Below are positions 6,487-14,937 of a stretch of DNA of 25,600 nucleotides, piece after piece. The stretch lies in IMG/VR virus record IMGVR_UViG_3300009159_006930, positions 1 through 25,600 of that record. One strand, given 5' to 3'. The notes beneath the pieces were generated by a model that was not told the origin of the DNA, ran no database searches, and was given only the letters and a program-made list of their open reading frames with translations. Position 1 is the stretch's first letter, and the number at the start of each line of letters is the position of its first letter. The stretch is from a virus. The translations under genes were made by a program, and so were the position numbers.

Positions 6487-9155
6487 GCTATGTAGACGCA
6501 CTTTTCGATCGATCCAAAGATCGTATTCATGTGGTTGAACGAGTTGATGGCGAACGGGTATACAGAGAATATCCGCCCAACTATGTATTTTATCATGACG
6601 ACCCCAAGGGCAAACATAGAACTATTTACGGAACTCCGGTAACTCGATTTACCACAAGAAACGGCAAAGAGTTTCAAAAAGAAATTAGAATGCATGGCAA
6701 CACTCGCCTATGGGAGAGTGATGTCAAACCAGTATTCCGCTGTCTTGAAGAAAACTATCTGGGTGCCGAACCACCCAAACTTAACATTGCATTTTTCGAC
6801 ATTGAAGTAGACTTTGATCCCCTGCGTGGATTTAGTCCGGTGGAAGATCCATTCAACAAGATCACTGCAATCTCTGTGTACATGAGTTGGTTGGAAAAGA
6901 TGGTTACTTTGGCAATTCCTCCCAAATCAATGAGTTGGGAAACTGCGGAAGAAATTGCAACACGATACAGCGACTGTTTTATTTTCGAACGAGAAGAAGA
7001 CCTGCTGGATACCTTTCTAAACTTGATTGACGACGCAGACATTCTAAGTGGCTGGAACAGCGAAGGTTATGATATTCCCTACACTGTGGGTCGTATTACT
7101 CGTGTGCTGAGTAAAGATGACACACGACGATTGTGCCTATGGGGCCAACATCCCAAGCCGCGCGAGTACGAACGCTTTGGTGCAACCAAAGGCACCTACG
7201 ACTTAATTGGTCGAGTGCATATGGACTATATGCAATTGTATCGCAAGTATACCTATGAAGAACGACATAGCTATAGCCTAGATGCCATTGGCGAATACGA
7301 ATTAGATGAACGCAAGACTGCTTATGAAGGCACTCTTGATCAGTTGTATAACAAAGACTTTGACAAGTTTTTGAAATATAACAGACAGGATACTCACTTG
7401 TTGGCAAAGATGGATAAGAAACTCCGCTTTCTAGATTTAGCCAACACCATTGCTCACGACAACACGGTGTTGTTACAGACCACAATGGGTGCAGTTGCAA
7501 CCACGGAGCAGGCAATTATCAATGAAGCACACAGTCAAGGATTGGTCGTACCTAATAGAAAAGGTCGAGACTCAGAAGAAGATACTCAGGCAGCAGGTGC
7601 CTATGTTGCTTATCCCAAAATCGGCGTCCATAAAGACATCGGGGCAATCGATATCAACTCGCTCTATCCCAGTGCTATTCAAGCCCTCAACATGGGCCCA
7701 GAAACAATCATAGGACAGTTGCGGCCAGTGATGACTGATAAGTTTATTGCTGACAAGATTGCTGCCGGCAGCAGCTTTGCGGCTGCCTGGGAGGGGTTGT
7801 TTGGCAGCTTTGAGTATGAAGCAGTTATGCGTGGAGATGCAGGTGTTGAAATTACCATCGACTGGGAAGCAGATGGAACCAGCGATGTAATCAGTGCCGC
7901 AGATATCTGGCGTATTATCTTTGACAGCAATAAGCCATGGACATTGAGTGCCAATGGTACTATCTTTACTCATGAAAAGAAAGGTATCATTCCAGGACTG
8001 TTGGCCCGCTGGTATGCAGAGCGTAAAGAAATGCAGGCCAAACTCAAAGAGATTCAAGCTACTGGTAATACCGGCGAAGCTGAGTATTGGGACAAGCGAC
8101 AGTTGGTTAAGAAGATTAATCTAAACAGCTTGTATGGTGCTATTCTTAATCCTGGTTGCAGATTTTATGACAATCGTATTGGGCAGAGTACCACATTAAC
8201 TGGGCGAGCCATTGCCAAGCACATGGACAGTTTTGTCAATGAATGCATATTTGGCAAATATGATCATGTGGGCGAAAGTATTATCTATGGTGATACTGAC
8301 TCAGTGTACTTTAGTGCATGGCCTGCCATCAAGGCAGATGTAGAAGCAGGTCGTATGGAATGGAACAATGATATCTGTATTCAACTGTACGACAACATCA
8401 GCGATAAAGTTAACGAAAGTTTCCCGGGTTTCATGGAGAAGGCATTTCATAGTCCCAGGGCCATGGGTTCGGTCATCAGAGGCGGTCGAGAGTTGGTGGC
8501 CAGTCAAGGTCTGTTTATCAAGAAAAAACGCTATGCAGTTCTTATTATCGACAAAGAAGGCAAGCGATTGGACACAGGCGGCCGGCCAGGAAAAGTAAAG
8601 GCCATGGGGTTGGATCTTAAACGCAGCGACACTCCCAAGGTAGTGCAAGACTTCTTGAGCGAGATCCTTGTTGATGTGTTAACCGGTGCTGAACGACTCA
8701 GCGTGATTGACAAAGTTCGTGAATTTAAATTGGCATTTCAAAGTAGACCAGCTTGGGAGAAAGGCACACCCAAGCGTGTAAATAATTTGACCAAGTATAC
8801 TGCGGCTGAAAAAGATCAAGGCAAAGCCAATATGCCAGGACATGTGCGAGCGGCCATGAACTGGAATAGTCTGCGCCGCATGCACAGCGACAACTACAGT
8901 CTACAAATTGTGGATGGTATGAAAACGGTGGTGTGTAAGTTACGAGACAATCCATTGGGATTTACCAGCGTGGGTTATCCCACAGACGAAACACATATTC
9001 CGCAATGGTTTAAAGATCTGCCATTCGACGATAATTTGATGGAAGCTGGCATTGTTGATCAAAAGGTAGAAAACTTGTTGGGTGTATTGGAGTGGAAAAT
9101 CTCCGAGAATACTGACATCAACAGTACTTTTGACACACTGTTTAGTTTTGAGTAA
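6483..9155 (+). CDS. 43: Family B DNA polymerase (T4 gp43-like)
   Basis: An 890-residue replicative polymerase, close to the 898 residues of T4 gp43. The 3'-5' exonuclease motifs are intact: Exo I FFDIEVDF (D106, E108), Exo II GWNSEGYDIPY near 190, Exo III YNRQDTHLLAKMD near 305. The polymerase motifs follow in order: motif A DINSLYPSAI near 390, motif B KKINLNSLYGAI near 543, motif C YGDTDSVYF near 602. Nothing suggests an intein or intron. It should replicate the phage genome with the clamp encoded at 11275. Starts in an ATGA overlap with the radical SAM gene, in the transcript from the promoter at 4827. Confidence 0.97.
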   Translation: MSYVDALFDRSKDRIHVVERVDGERVYREYPPNYVFYHDDPKGKHRTIYGTPVTRFTTRNGKEFQKEIRMHGNTRLWESDVKPVFRCLEENYLGAEPPKLNIAFFDIEVDFDPLRGFSPVEDPFNKITAISVYMSWLEKMVTLAIPPKSMSWETAEEIATRYSDCFIFEREEDLLDTFLNLIDDADILSGWNSEGYDIPYTVGRITRVLSKDDTRRLCLWGQHPKPREYERFGATKGTYDLIGRVHMDYMQLYRKYTYEERHSYSLDAIGEYELDERKTAYEGTLDQLYNKDFDKFLKYNRQDTHLLAKMDKKLRFLDLANTIAHDNTVLLQTTMGAVATTEQAIINEAHSQGLVVPNRKGRDSEEDTQAAGAYVAYPKIGVHKDIGAIDINSLYPSAIQALNMGPETIIGQLRPVMTDKFIADKIAAGSSFAAAWEGLFGSFEYEAVMRGDAGVEITIDWEADGTSDVISAADIWRIIFDSNKPWTLSANGTIFTHEKKGIIPGLLARWYAERKEMQAKLKEIQATGNTGEAEYWDKRQLVKKINLNSLYGAILNPGCRFYDNRIGQSTTLTGRAIAKHMDSFVNECIFGKYDHVGESIIYGDTDSVYFSAWPAIKADVEAGRMEWNNDICIQLYDNISDKVNESFPGFMEKAFHSPRAMGSVIRGGRELVASQGLFIKKKRYAVLIIDKEGKRLDTGGRPGKVKAMGLDLKRSDTPKVVQDFLSEILVDVLTGAERLSVIDKVREFKLAFQSRPAWEKGTPKRVNNLTKYTAAEKDQGKANMPGHVRAAMNWNSLRRMHSDNYSLQIVDGMKTVVCKLRDNPLGFTSVGYPTDETHIPQWFKDLPFDDNLMEAGIVDQKVENLLGVLEWKISENTDINSTFDTLFSFE

Positions 9156-9261
9156 AATAATCACCTTGGTCAATGTCAACAATGCTGCTTATTCTAATAG
9201 GCGGCCGTTGACCAGCGACGATGTGGCCTCGGATCATAGTTGGACTTTTGTTCAACGGAAT

Positions 9262-10281
9262 ATGAATTTTGAAAAAGACCTTAAATTAAAAGGCAGATAT
9301 TGTTATCATCCGTTTAACACTATTACCATAGACAGCTCAGGAAATGTGTTTCCCTGCATATGTCAAGCATGGCTACCAATCAGTTTAGGAAAGATTTGGG
9401 ATTTTGAAAGTCTAGATGACATTGTTCGTACTTCGCGAGCCAGAGAGATACAAGCCAGTATCTTAGACGGCAGTTATCGATATTGCGACGATAATACCTG
9501 CGGTTTACTACAAACAAATGATCTGCAAGGGCACATCAACCACAAGCCCGATTCAATTAATTGGATTAATTTTGCAATCGATCCCAGTTGCAATTTAACT
9601 TGCCCCAGTTGCAGAAAAGATTTTATTTTTATCAATCAAGGTCCCGAATATGAACAAAGGATACGCATTGTTGACCACGCAGTAAAATTAATTGAGCAAC
9701 ATGATCAATGGATTAAATTTAGTTTGAGCAGTGATGGCGATCCTTTTGCCAGTTTAATCTATAGAGATTTACTTTCCAAATTAAATGTAACCGGTAAGCC
9801 AGTAGAAATTGAAATTATTACCAATGGCATATTGGCCAAAGCGCACTGGCACAAAATGTCAGGTGTACACCACAATATTATAAGATTCAAAGTTAGTTTT
9901 GATGCAGGATCTGAAGAGGTATATAACACCATAAGACGCGGCGGCGATTGGAATAAGTTATTGGATAGCTGCGAATTTATATCCAAGTGGAAACAAAAAA
10001 ACTATAGTAAAATGTCATTGACTGCAAATTTTGTGGTACAGACCGGAAACTATCGGGACATGGCCAACTATGTAGATTTATGCGATCAACTTGGATTTGA
10101 TGAAATTAATTTTCAATCTATTAATGATTGGGGCACATTTGTTGACTTCAAAAGTCATGCAGTTTGGCAATCTTCTCACCCGGAACATGAGGAATTTTTA
10201 AAACAGTTGCATCATCCAAGTCTAAATAATAGTAAAGTAAACTTGACTAACTTAAAAGATATAAAAAATGCGACTCAGTGA
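9262..10281 (+). CDS. Radical SAM protein with N-terminal SPASM-like cysteine domain (copy 2)
   Basis: A 339-residue paralog of the protein at 5428. The radical SAM cysteines are C110, C114, C117 (CNLTCPSC). The N-terminal cysteines C14, C32, C34, C75, C80 reproduce the spacing of the first copy, around GNVFPCIC and LGKIWDFESLDDI. VSFDAGSEEVYNTIRRGG also matches the paralog. The start is chosen at ATG 9262 because C14 then lies at about the same distance from the N-terminus as in the paralog; an in-frame TTG at 9166 would add 32 residues and fill most of the 106-base gap after the polymerase, which otherwise holds nothing I recognise. Overlaps the methyltransferase gene by 14 bases, suggesting that the two act together. 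Confidence 0.8.
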   Translation: MNFEKDLKLKGRYCYHPFNTITIDSSGNVFPCICQAWLPISLGKIWDFESLDDIVRTSRAREIQASILDGSYRYCDDNTCGLLQTNDLQGHINHKPDSINWINFAIDPSCNLTCPSCRKDFIFINQGPEYEQRIRIVDHAVKLIEQHDQWIKFSLSSDGDPFASLIYRDLLSKLNVTGKPVEIEIITNGILAKAHWHKMSGVHHNIIRFKVSFDAGSEEVYNTIRRGGDWNKLLDSCEFISKWKQKNYSKMSLTANFVVQTGNYRDMANYVDLCDQLGFDEINFQSINDWGTFVDFKSHAVWQSSHPEHEEFLKQLHHPSLNNSKVNLTNLKDIKNATQ

Positions 10282-11227
10282 TCTAGTAAGACTAAGAAAT
10301 AATTTTGAAAAATTTAACGCAGTTCAGGCCAAACTAGAATTGGATATACTAGAAGGGCACATGAGCCAGCAGTTAAATCTGCCCTTGCATTCGGACTACA
10401 GCGATAATGTTCTAAGTTTGATCGGCTATTTGGCCAATTCAAATCAACAGATCATGGAAGTCGAACGCAAAATACCCGGGCTAGTAACTCAAATTGACCA
10501 AGAAATAAAAGAAATAACAGACGATTATCTTTCGCGTGGCTATGAGATAAATGGGTATTACGGGTCTAACCGTACTGATGTGACCACTGAACGAGACGGA
10601 AGAACGATGCACATCAGTGATGAAACTAGAAGCGAAATCATTGTCAGACTCCGTGGTTATACAGATTGGCATTATCCTTGTTTAGAAATTGGCCCGGGTG
10701 ACGGTGTGTGGACCGAACACCTTGTGGCAGGCGATCCGCTTTATATCATTGATATTCATCAAGAATTTTTAGATTCGACTCTGTCAAAATTTAACGGCAT
10801 TTATAGAAATAGAGTCCGCCCGTATCTAGCAGACGAAACTCATAGTAATTTACACGGCTCCATGGACATGCTGCCCAAGAATCAATTTGGATTTATATTC
10901 TCATGGAATGTGTTTAATTATTTTCCCTTGACTGAAACTAGAAATATGTTGACACAGTCCATGGAACTCTTACGGCCCGGTGGTACCATGATGTTCAGTT
11001 ATAATAACTGCGAAGTACCGCAGTGCGCAGAATATGTGGAACAGGGATTCAGAAGTTGGATGCCCCGAAGTTTGTTAGTAGAAACTTCTAAGTCTCTTGG
11101 GTTTGAAATAATTGCCACTAGAGCAATCGAAGAAACAGTTCATTGGATTGAAATACGCAAGCCCGGCGAACTTAAAACGGTAAAAGCACATCAGGTATTA
11201 GGTAAGATAGTTACCATTAACACTTGA
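10268..11227 (+). CDS. Class I SAM-dependent methyltransferase with N-terminal coiled coil
   Basis: A 319-residue protein. Residues about 1-90 are helical and charged and probably form a coiled coil. The catalytic domain begins with CLEIGPGDGVWTEHL near 137-151, the SAM-binding motif I, then YIIDIHQEF (motif II acidic residue), an FIFSWNVFNYF motif IV region and LRPGGTMMFSYNN (post-motif). The acceptor cannot be told; small-molecule or sugar methylation is common for this type. It is translationally coupled to the radical SAM gene before it (14-base overlap), and its stop codon is part of the promoter of the clamp gene. Confidence 0.85.
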   Translation: MRLSDLVRLRNNFEKFNAVQAKLELDILEGHMSQQLNLPLHSDYSDNVLSLIGYLANSNQQIMEVERKIPGLVTQIDQEIKEITDDYLSRGYEINGYYGSNRTDVTTERDGRTMHISDETRSEIIVRLRGYTDWHYPCLEIGPGDGVWTEHLVAGDPLYIIDIHQEFLDSTLSKFNGIYRNRVRPYLADETHSNLHGSMDMLPKNQFGFIFSWNVFNYFPLTETRNMLTQSMELLRPGGTMMFSYNNCEVPQCAEYVEQGFRSWMPRSLLVETSKSLGFEIIATRAIEETVHWIEIRKPGELKTVKAHQVLGKIVTINT

Positions 11228-11252
11228 TTTGTCTAAATAAAACATATACAAT
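11224..11252 (+). promoter_or_regulatory. Sigma70-type promoter for the clamp-dpdA unit
   Basis: TTGATT at 11224-11229 and TACAAT at 11247-11252 are 17 bases apart. The clamp ATG follows at 11275 with GGAG at 11266-11269. The -35 box contains the TGA stop of the methyltransferase gene. A TAAATAAA string at 11233-11240 is vaguely like a T4-type late promoter, but I give that reading less weight. Confidence 0.7.
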
Positions 11253-11274
11253 TAACTTTATTATTGGAGTATAC

Positions 11275-12006
11275 ATGAAAGACCATCTATTAGACATCGT
11301 GCAACACACGCACGGACTTGGAGTTATCGACCTTGTTAAAATTACAGGCACTGACTCAGAAACACAGCTCGAAGCACTGGCCGAAGACCGTAGTGTTATT
11401 GTGCAAGCTAAATTCAAAGGCGTGGTAGCCGAATTTGTGGGAACCTTTGGCATGCCGAATTTGGGCAAGCTAAACACTATTTTGAATATTCCTGAATACA
11501 AGGAAAACGCAGAGATCAGTGCAGCCACTCAGGACAAAGAAGGAATCAAGATTCCAGTCGGCGTACACTTTGAAAACAAAACAGGCGACTTTAAAAACGA
11601 TTATCGTTTTATGAGCGCAGATATTGTCAATGATAAACTCAAGACCGTCAAATTCAAGGGTGTTAAGTGGAATGTGGACATTGTGCCAAGCAACAACAGC
11701 ATTCAACGGCTGAAGTTTCAAGCCAGCGCCAACAGCGAAGAAAATACATTTCTTGCTAAAACTGAAAACGGGGAACTAAAGTTCTTCTTTGGAGACCATT
11801 CGTCTCATGCTGGTAACTTTGTGTTCCAGACTGGTGTCAGTGGTACACTGAGCAAGGCATGGGCTTGGCCTGTGGCTGTGGTTATCAGCATTCTTAGTTT
11901 GCCCGGCGACAAAACCTTCAAGATCAGTGATGAAGGTGCAGCAATGATTACTGTTGATTCAGGCATTGCAGAATATAACTATATTCTTCCTGCACAGACA
12001 AAATGA
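11275..12006 (+). CDS. 45: Sliding clamp (T4 gp45-like)
   Basis: A 243-residue protein close in length to T4 gp45 (228). The order of features fits: a repeated-fold N-terminal half with FGMPNLGKLNTILNI near 62-76 (T4 has DLNGFLGILSLV), a KENAEIS segment, and a C-terminal half with NTFLAKTENGELKFFFGDH and a final SGIAEYNYILPAQ (T4 ends in a similar beta strand). The trimeric ring tethers the polymerase to DNA and in T4 also activates late transcription. The ATG at 11275 has a good GGAG site; an in-frame TTG at 11224 lies inside the -35 box and is rejected. Heads a unit with a small coiled-coil protein and DpdA. Confidence 0.85.
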   Translation: MKDHLLDIVQHTHGLGVIDLVKITGTDSETQLEALAEDRSVIVQAKFKGVVAEFVGTFGMPNLGKLNTILNIPEYKENAEISAATQDKEGIKIPVGVHFENKTGDFKNDYRFMSADIVNDKLKTVKFKGVKWNVDIVPSNNSIQRLKFQASANSEENTFLAKTENGELKFFFGDHSSHAGNFVFQTGVSGTLSKAWAWPVAVVISILSLPGDKTFKISDEGAAMITVDSGIAEYNYILPAQTK

Positions 12007-12197
12007 TGATTCAGGATTCGCTGACTACTTTACAAGTATTGGCACAGGAAATTCAATTATTAAAATCTAGAATCCGGACCACCGATACCGGACATATCTA
12101 TACCACAATAGATGTATTGGAGTCACGAGTTGTTGAGTTAGAAAATACACTGACCCAAGAAGAAAATACTTGGTACGCATTAAACAAAAATATTTAA
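12003..12197 (+). CDS. Small coiled-coil protein
   Basis: A 64-residue protein with two helices (about 3-26 and 35-60) with leucine/isoleucine heptad spacing, probably a coiled coil. I do not recognise it. It overlaps the clamp gene by 4 bases and ends one base before dpdA, so all three are very likely translated from one message. A role as an adaptor between clamp and DpdA is only a guess from position. Confidence 0.65.
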   Translation: MMIQDSLTTLQVLAQEIQLLKSRIRTTDTGHIYTTIDVLESRVVELENTLTQEENTWYALNKNI

Positions 12198-12198
12198 A

Positions 12199-13764
12199 AT
12201 GGCAACCTACGACGATTTAACCAGTAAACAAAAAGACTATGCAGTCTTTTTGCCTGCCCTCAGCAGTTTTTATAGCCGAGATGTCAGTAAGCAACGACTG
12301 GATCCCAACTATATCGACCCTGCTCGAGTGCCCAGTCAATTTGAAAACGGCATCGAAGGTATCAATTGGTTGAACAAAGAAGAAGGTTACTTTACTTACA
12401 AATGGAGTTTGTACAGTGCGGGACACGCTGATATCGACATCAATAAACCGCCGGGCCGTGATGATATGGTGCGTAATCGAGATCGCGTCAACACTTTTAT
12501 TTTGGGCGACAGTGGCGGTTTCCAAATTGGCAAAGGCGTTTGGGAAGGCGACTGGAAAGATCCTAACTGCCCCAAGGCCAGTAAGAAGCGCAGGCAAGTA
12601 CTGGAATGGATGGATGCCTATATGGATCGCGGCATGATCCTTGATATTCCGGCGTGGGTTGCTCGTAGCCCAGCTGGTCAAAAGGCCACTGGTATCAGCA
12701 CTTACATTGAAGCAGTACAAGGCACTTATATCAACAACGATTACTTCATGGCCAATCGTAATGGTAATTGCAAGTTTCTAAATGTGCTGCAAGGCGAGAA
12801 TCACGGTGAAGCAGATGACTGGTATGATCGCATGAAAAAGTATTGCGATCCCCGGCAGTATAGTCAGCCGTTTGAAGGTTGGGCCATGGGTGGTCAGAAT
12901 ATGTGTGACATTCATTTGGTGTTACGCAGATTAGTTGCATTGAGATTTGACGGACTGTTAGAGCCAGGTCTACACGACTGGATGCACTTTTTGGGCACCA
13001 GTAAACTAGAATGGGCCACTCTACTGACTGATGTTCAACGAGCGATTCGTAAGTATCATAATGAAAACTTTACTGTCAGCTTTGACTGCGCCAGCCCATT
13101 TTTGGCCACTGCCAACGGACAAATTTACTATGATGTGGTAACTCCGGATCGTGGCAAGTGGAGCTACCAAATGCAGGCCAGCGTGGACGATAAAAAGTAT
13201 TCGTTGGACCAAAGGCAATTCAGAGATGCCGTGCTAACTGACGGAGTATTTGATACCTTTATGGAAAGTCCTATCAGCGAACGATTGAAGATCAAAGATG
13301 TTTGTATTTACAAGCCCGGTGATTTGAATAAGATCGGCAAAGAAGGTCGCACTTCATGGGACAGCTTCAGCTATACTTTACAAATGGGACACAATGTTTG
13401 GACTCACTTACACGCAGTACAAGAAGCCAATAGACAGTATGATTCGGGCATGTATCCAGGCATGCTGGTATCTGGTTCAGCTGATAAGAAAACCGTGCGT
13501 ATGTATGATCGAGCATACTTTAGAGACATTGTGGACGATATCTTTGCCACCAGCGACAGAGGCAAAGCCGAAGCATTAATCGAGCATTACAGCAAATATT
13601 GGATGAGCATTGTGGGCACCCGAGGTGCAACTGGTAAGAAAACATTGAACAGCGGTACCATGTTCAATTCATTGTTTGAGAATTCCGAACCAGAATTACC
13701 CGCCGTCGACGACAGCGGACTAGATCAATCTGCATTAGACCAATTAGAAGTCATAGAAGATTGA
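12199..13764 (+). CDS. dpdA: DpdA-like DNA 7-deazaguanine transglycosylase (TGT fold)
   Basis: A 521-residue protein with the active-site plan of tRNA-guanine transglycosylases. GDSGGFQIG gives the base-recognition Asp D104 (TGT DSGGFQ); ILDIP has D149; NVLQGE near 195-200 matches the QGG loop; GWAMGG near 227-232 matches G-G-L-x-x-G; HFLGTSKLEWATLL near 263-276 matches the YLMGVGxPxDLL helix; VSFDCASP supplies the likely nucleophile D296 (TGT FDCVxPTR). The C-terminal CxCxxC...H zinc site of tRNA enzymes is missing and replaced by a 200-residue phage-type extension. This is what is known for DpdA proteins, which exchange guanine in DNA for a 7-deazaguanine. FolE, QueD and QueE in the same window supply the precursor pathway. 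Downstream of the clamp gene, one base after the small coiled-coil gene. Confidence 0.88.
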   Translation: MATYDDLTSKQKDYAVFLPALSSFYSRDVSKQRLDPNYIDPARVPSQFENGIEGINWLNKEEGYFTYKWSLYSAGHADIDINKPPGRDDMVRNRDRVNTFILGDSGGFQIGKGVWEGDWKDPNCPKASKKRRQVLEWMDAYMDRGMILDIPAWVARSPAGQKATGISTYIEAVQGTYINNDYFMANRNGNCKFLNVLQGENHGEADDWYDRMKKYCDPRQYSQPFEGWAMGGQNMCDIHLVLRRLVALRFDGLLEPGLHDWMHFLGTSKLEWATLLTDVQRAIRKYHNENFTVSFDCASPFLATANGQIYYDVVTPDRGKWSYQMQASVDDKKYSLDQRQFRDAVLTDGVFDTFMESPISERLKIKDVCIYKPGDLNKIGKEGRTSWDSFSYTLQMGHNVWTHLHAVQEANRQYDSGMYPGMLVSGSADKKTVRMYDRAYFRDIVDDIFATSDRGKAEALIEHYSKYWMSIVGTRGATGKKTLNSGTMFNSLFENSEPELPAVDDSGLDQSALDQLEVIED

Positions 13765-13794
13765 CAGTAATAGTTAATTATATTAAACTACAAT
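13761..13794 (+). promoter_or_regulatory. Probable sigma70-type promoter
   Basis: A perfect TTGACA at 13761-13766 overlaps the TGA stop of dpdA. With a 17-base spacer the -10 is TAAACT (13784-13789, four of six matches); a better box, TACAAT at 13789-13794, is 22 bases away. It lies in the gap before the ATG at 13808. The position repeats the arrangement of the two promoters above. Confidence 0.55.
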
Positions 13795-13807
13795 TTTAGG
13801 ATTTATT

Positions 13808-14056
13808 ATGAATATCGAACAGGCCTCTAACTTTTTGGTTGGAAGTATATTAGTGGGAGTGGGCTTTATTGTGTTGGTGGCTGCAATAGTTGTCATTAAT
13901 AATATTCTAAGCAGATACTGGCGTCCAGTTAACTTTGGTATCATAATTCCAAAAATATTTTCAGAATCACCTGGACGATTTGCCACCGATGAAGAAATTG
14001 CCCGAATTGCCCCGCAATTTGATAAAAAATCAGTAGACCTTAGCAAAAATAAATGA
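13808..14056 (+). CDS. Small single-pass membrane protein
   Basis: An 82-residue protein with one strongly hydrophobic segment (about residues 9-33, SILVGVGFIVLVAAIVVIN) followed by a basic residue and a hydrophilic tail with an acidic stretch ending in SKNK. Likely topology is N-out, C-in. I do not recognise the family; no catalytic motif is visible. First gene after the promoter at 13761; AGGAT about 8 bases before the ATG serves as ribosome binding site. Ends in an ATGA overlap with the oxidoreductase gene. Confidence 0.65.
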   Translation: MNIEQASNFLVGSILVGVGFIVLVAAIVVINNILSRYWRPVNFGIIIPKIFSESPGRFATDEEIARIAPQFDKKSVDLSKNK

Positions 14057-14937
14057 AAAGTCTTGTAGTCGGTATGGGCATCGGCCAGTTATACAAGGCC
14101 GTATTATTAGAACTCGGACATACTGTATTCACTGTTGACCATGACATCAACCGAGGTGCAGACTATGTAAGTTATGAACTTGCATTTATTGAACAAGGCC
14201 CATTTGATACTGTGCATATTTGCACTCCGAATTTTACACACTTGGATTTGGCCATGCAGGCCGGGGAGATGCAGACTGGTATTGTGTTTGTGGAAAAGCC
14301 CGGAGTCCGCACCAGCACAGAATGGCTGGCCATGTGCAAAGTATTTCCAAAAACTCGTTTTATGCTGGTTAAGAATAATCAGTACAGAGATGAAATTAAA
14401 AAGTTTACGGACTTGGCCAATCAATCAAAGTCTGTTAAGATTTGTTGGAATAATCATAATCGTATACCCAGCCCGGGCAGTTGGTTTACCGATAAAAAAT
14501 TTGCATTTGGTGGAGTCAGTCGAGACCTGATCCCTCACATGTTAAGTTATTACTGTGCCATCGCAGACTGGCAGACTGGTAGTCAATTAAGTTCTATTGC
14601 AGAGCAACGACATCAGCTAAAAGATATCGACAGCACTGACTATGGCACTGTTAATCCCAACGGCACTTATGATGTGGATGACTTTTGCGAGATGGAGTTT
14701 ATGAGTGGCGATACCAAATGGAACTTAGAAGCCAATTGGAGAACTCTTAGTGATACCAATATCGGAATTAGTTTTGATATGAGTAGCAGCGCAATTAAAT
14801 TTGAGTTGGGACTTTGTCCAGAAAGTGCTTATAAGAAAATGATTTCAACGGCTGTGGAAAATCTAAATAACAAAGAGTTCTGGCAAAAGCAATTTGCACA
14901 GGATATTTGGATTCATCAACAGATAGAAAAATTATGA
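14053..14937 (+). CDS. Gfo/Idh/MocA-family NAD(P)-dependent oxidoreductase
   Basis: A 294-residue protein. The N-terminus has a Rossmann loop VVGMGIGQLYKAVL with G-x-G-x-x-G-like spacing and an acidic residue at the end of the second strand (VDHD). VHICTPNFTHLDLA near 55-68 and VFVEKPGV near 79-86 are hallmark family motifs; the Lys of EKP is the usual catalytic Lys. A Rossmann domain plus a C-terminal beta-sheet domain fits, though the protein is shorter than the typical 330-350. Members act on sugars, nucleotide sugars and inositols. ATGA overlaps on both sides place it in tandem with a second dehydrogenase. Confidence 0.85.
   Translation: MKSLVVGMGIGQLYKAVLLELGHTVFTVDHDINRGADYVSYELAFIEQGPFDTVHICTPNFTHLDLAMQAGEMQTGIVFVEKPGVRTSTEWLAMCKVFPKTRFMLVKNNQYRDEIKKFTDLANQSKSVKICWNNHNRIPSPGSWFTDKKFAFGGVSRDLIPHMLSYYCAIADWQTGSQLSSIAEQRHQLKDIDSTDYGTVNPNGTYDVDDFCEMEFMSGDTKWNLEANWRTLSDTNIGISFDMSSSAIKFELGLCPESAYKKMISTAVENLNNKEFWQKQFAQDIWIHQQIEKL

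Noticed and set aside
7096-8057. Long open frames on the minus strand opposite the DNA polymerase gene
   Set aside because: They lie fully within the strongly supported polymerase coding sequence, have no recognisable domain, and no minus-strand gene is supported anywhere in the window.
12199-13764. Reading the TGT-fold protein as a tRNA-guanine transglycosylase
   Set aside because: The C-terminal cysteine zinc site of tRNA enzymes is absent and the spacing between motifs is phage DpdA-like, in a window with other phage base-modification genes.
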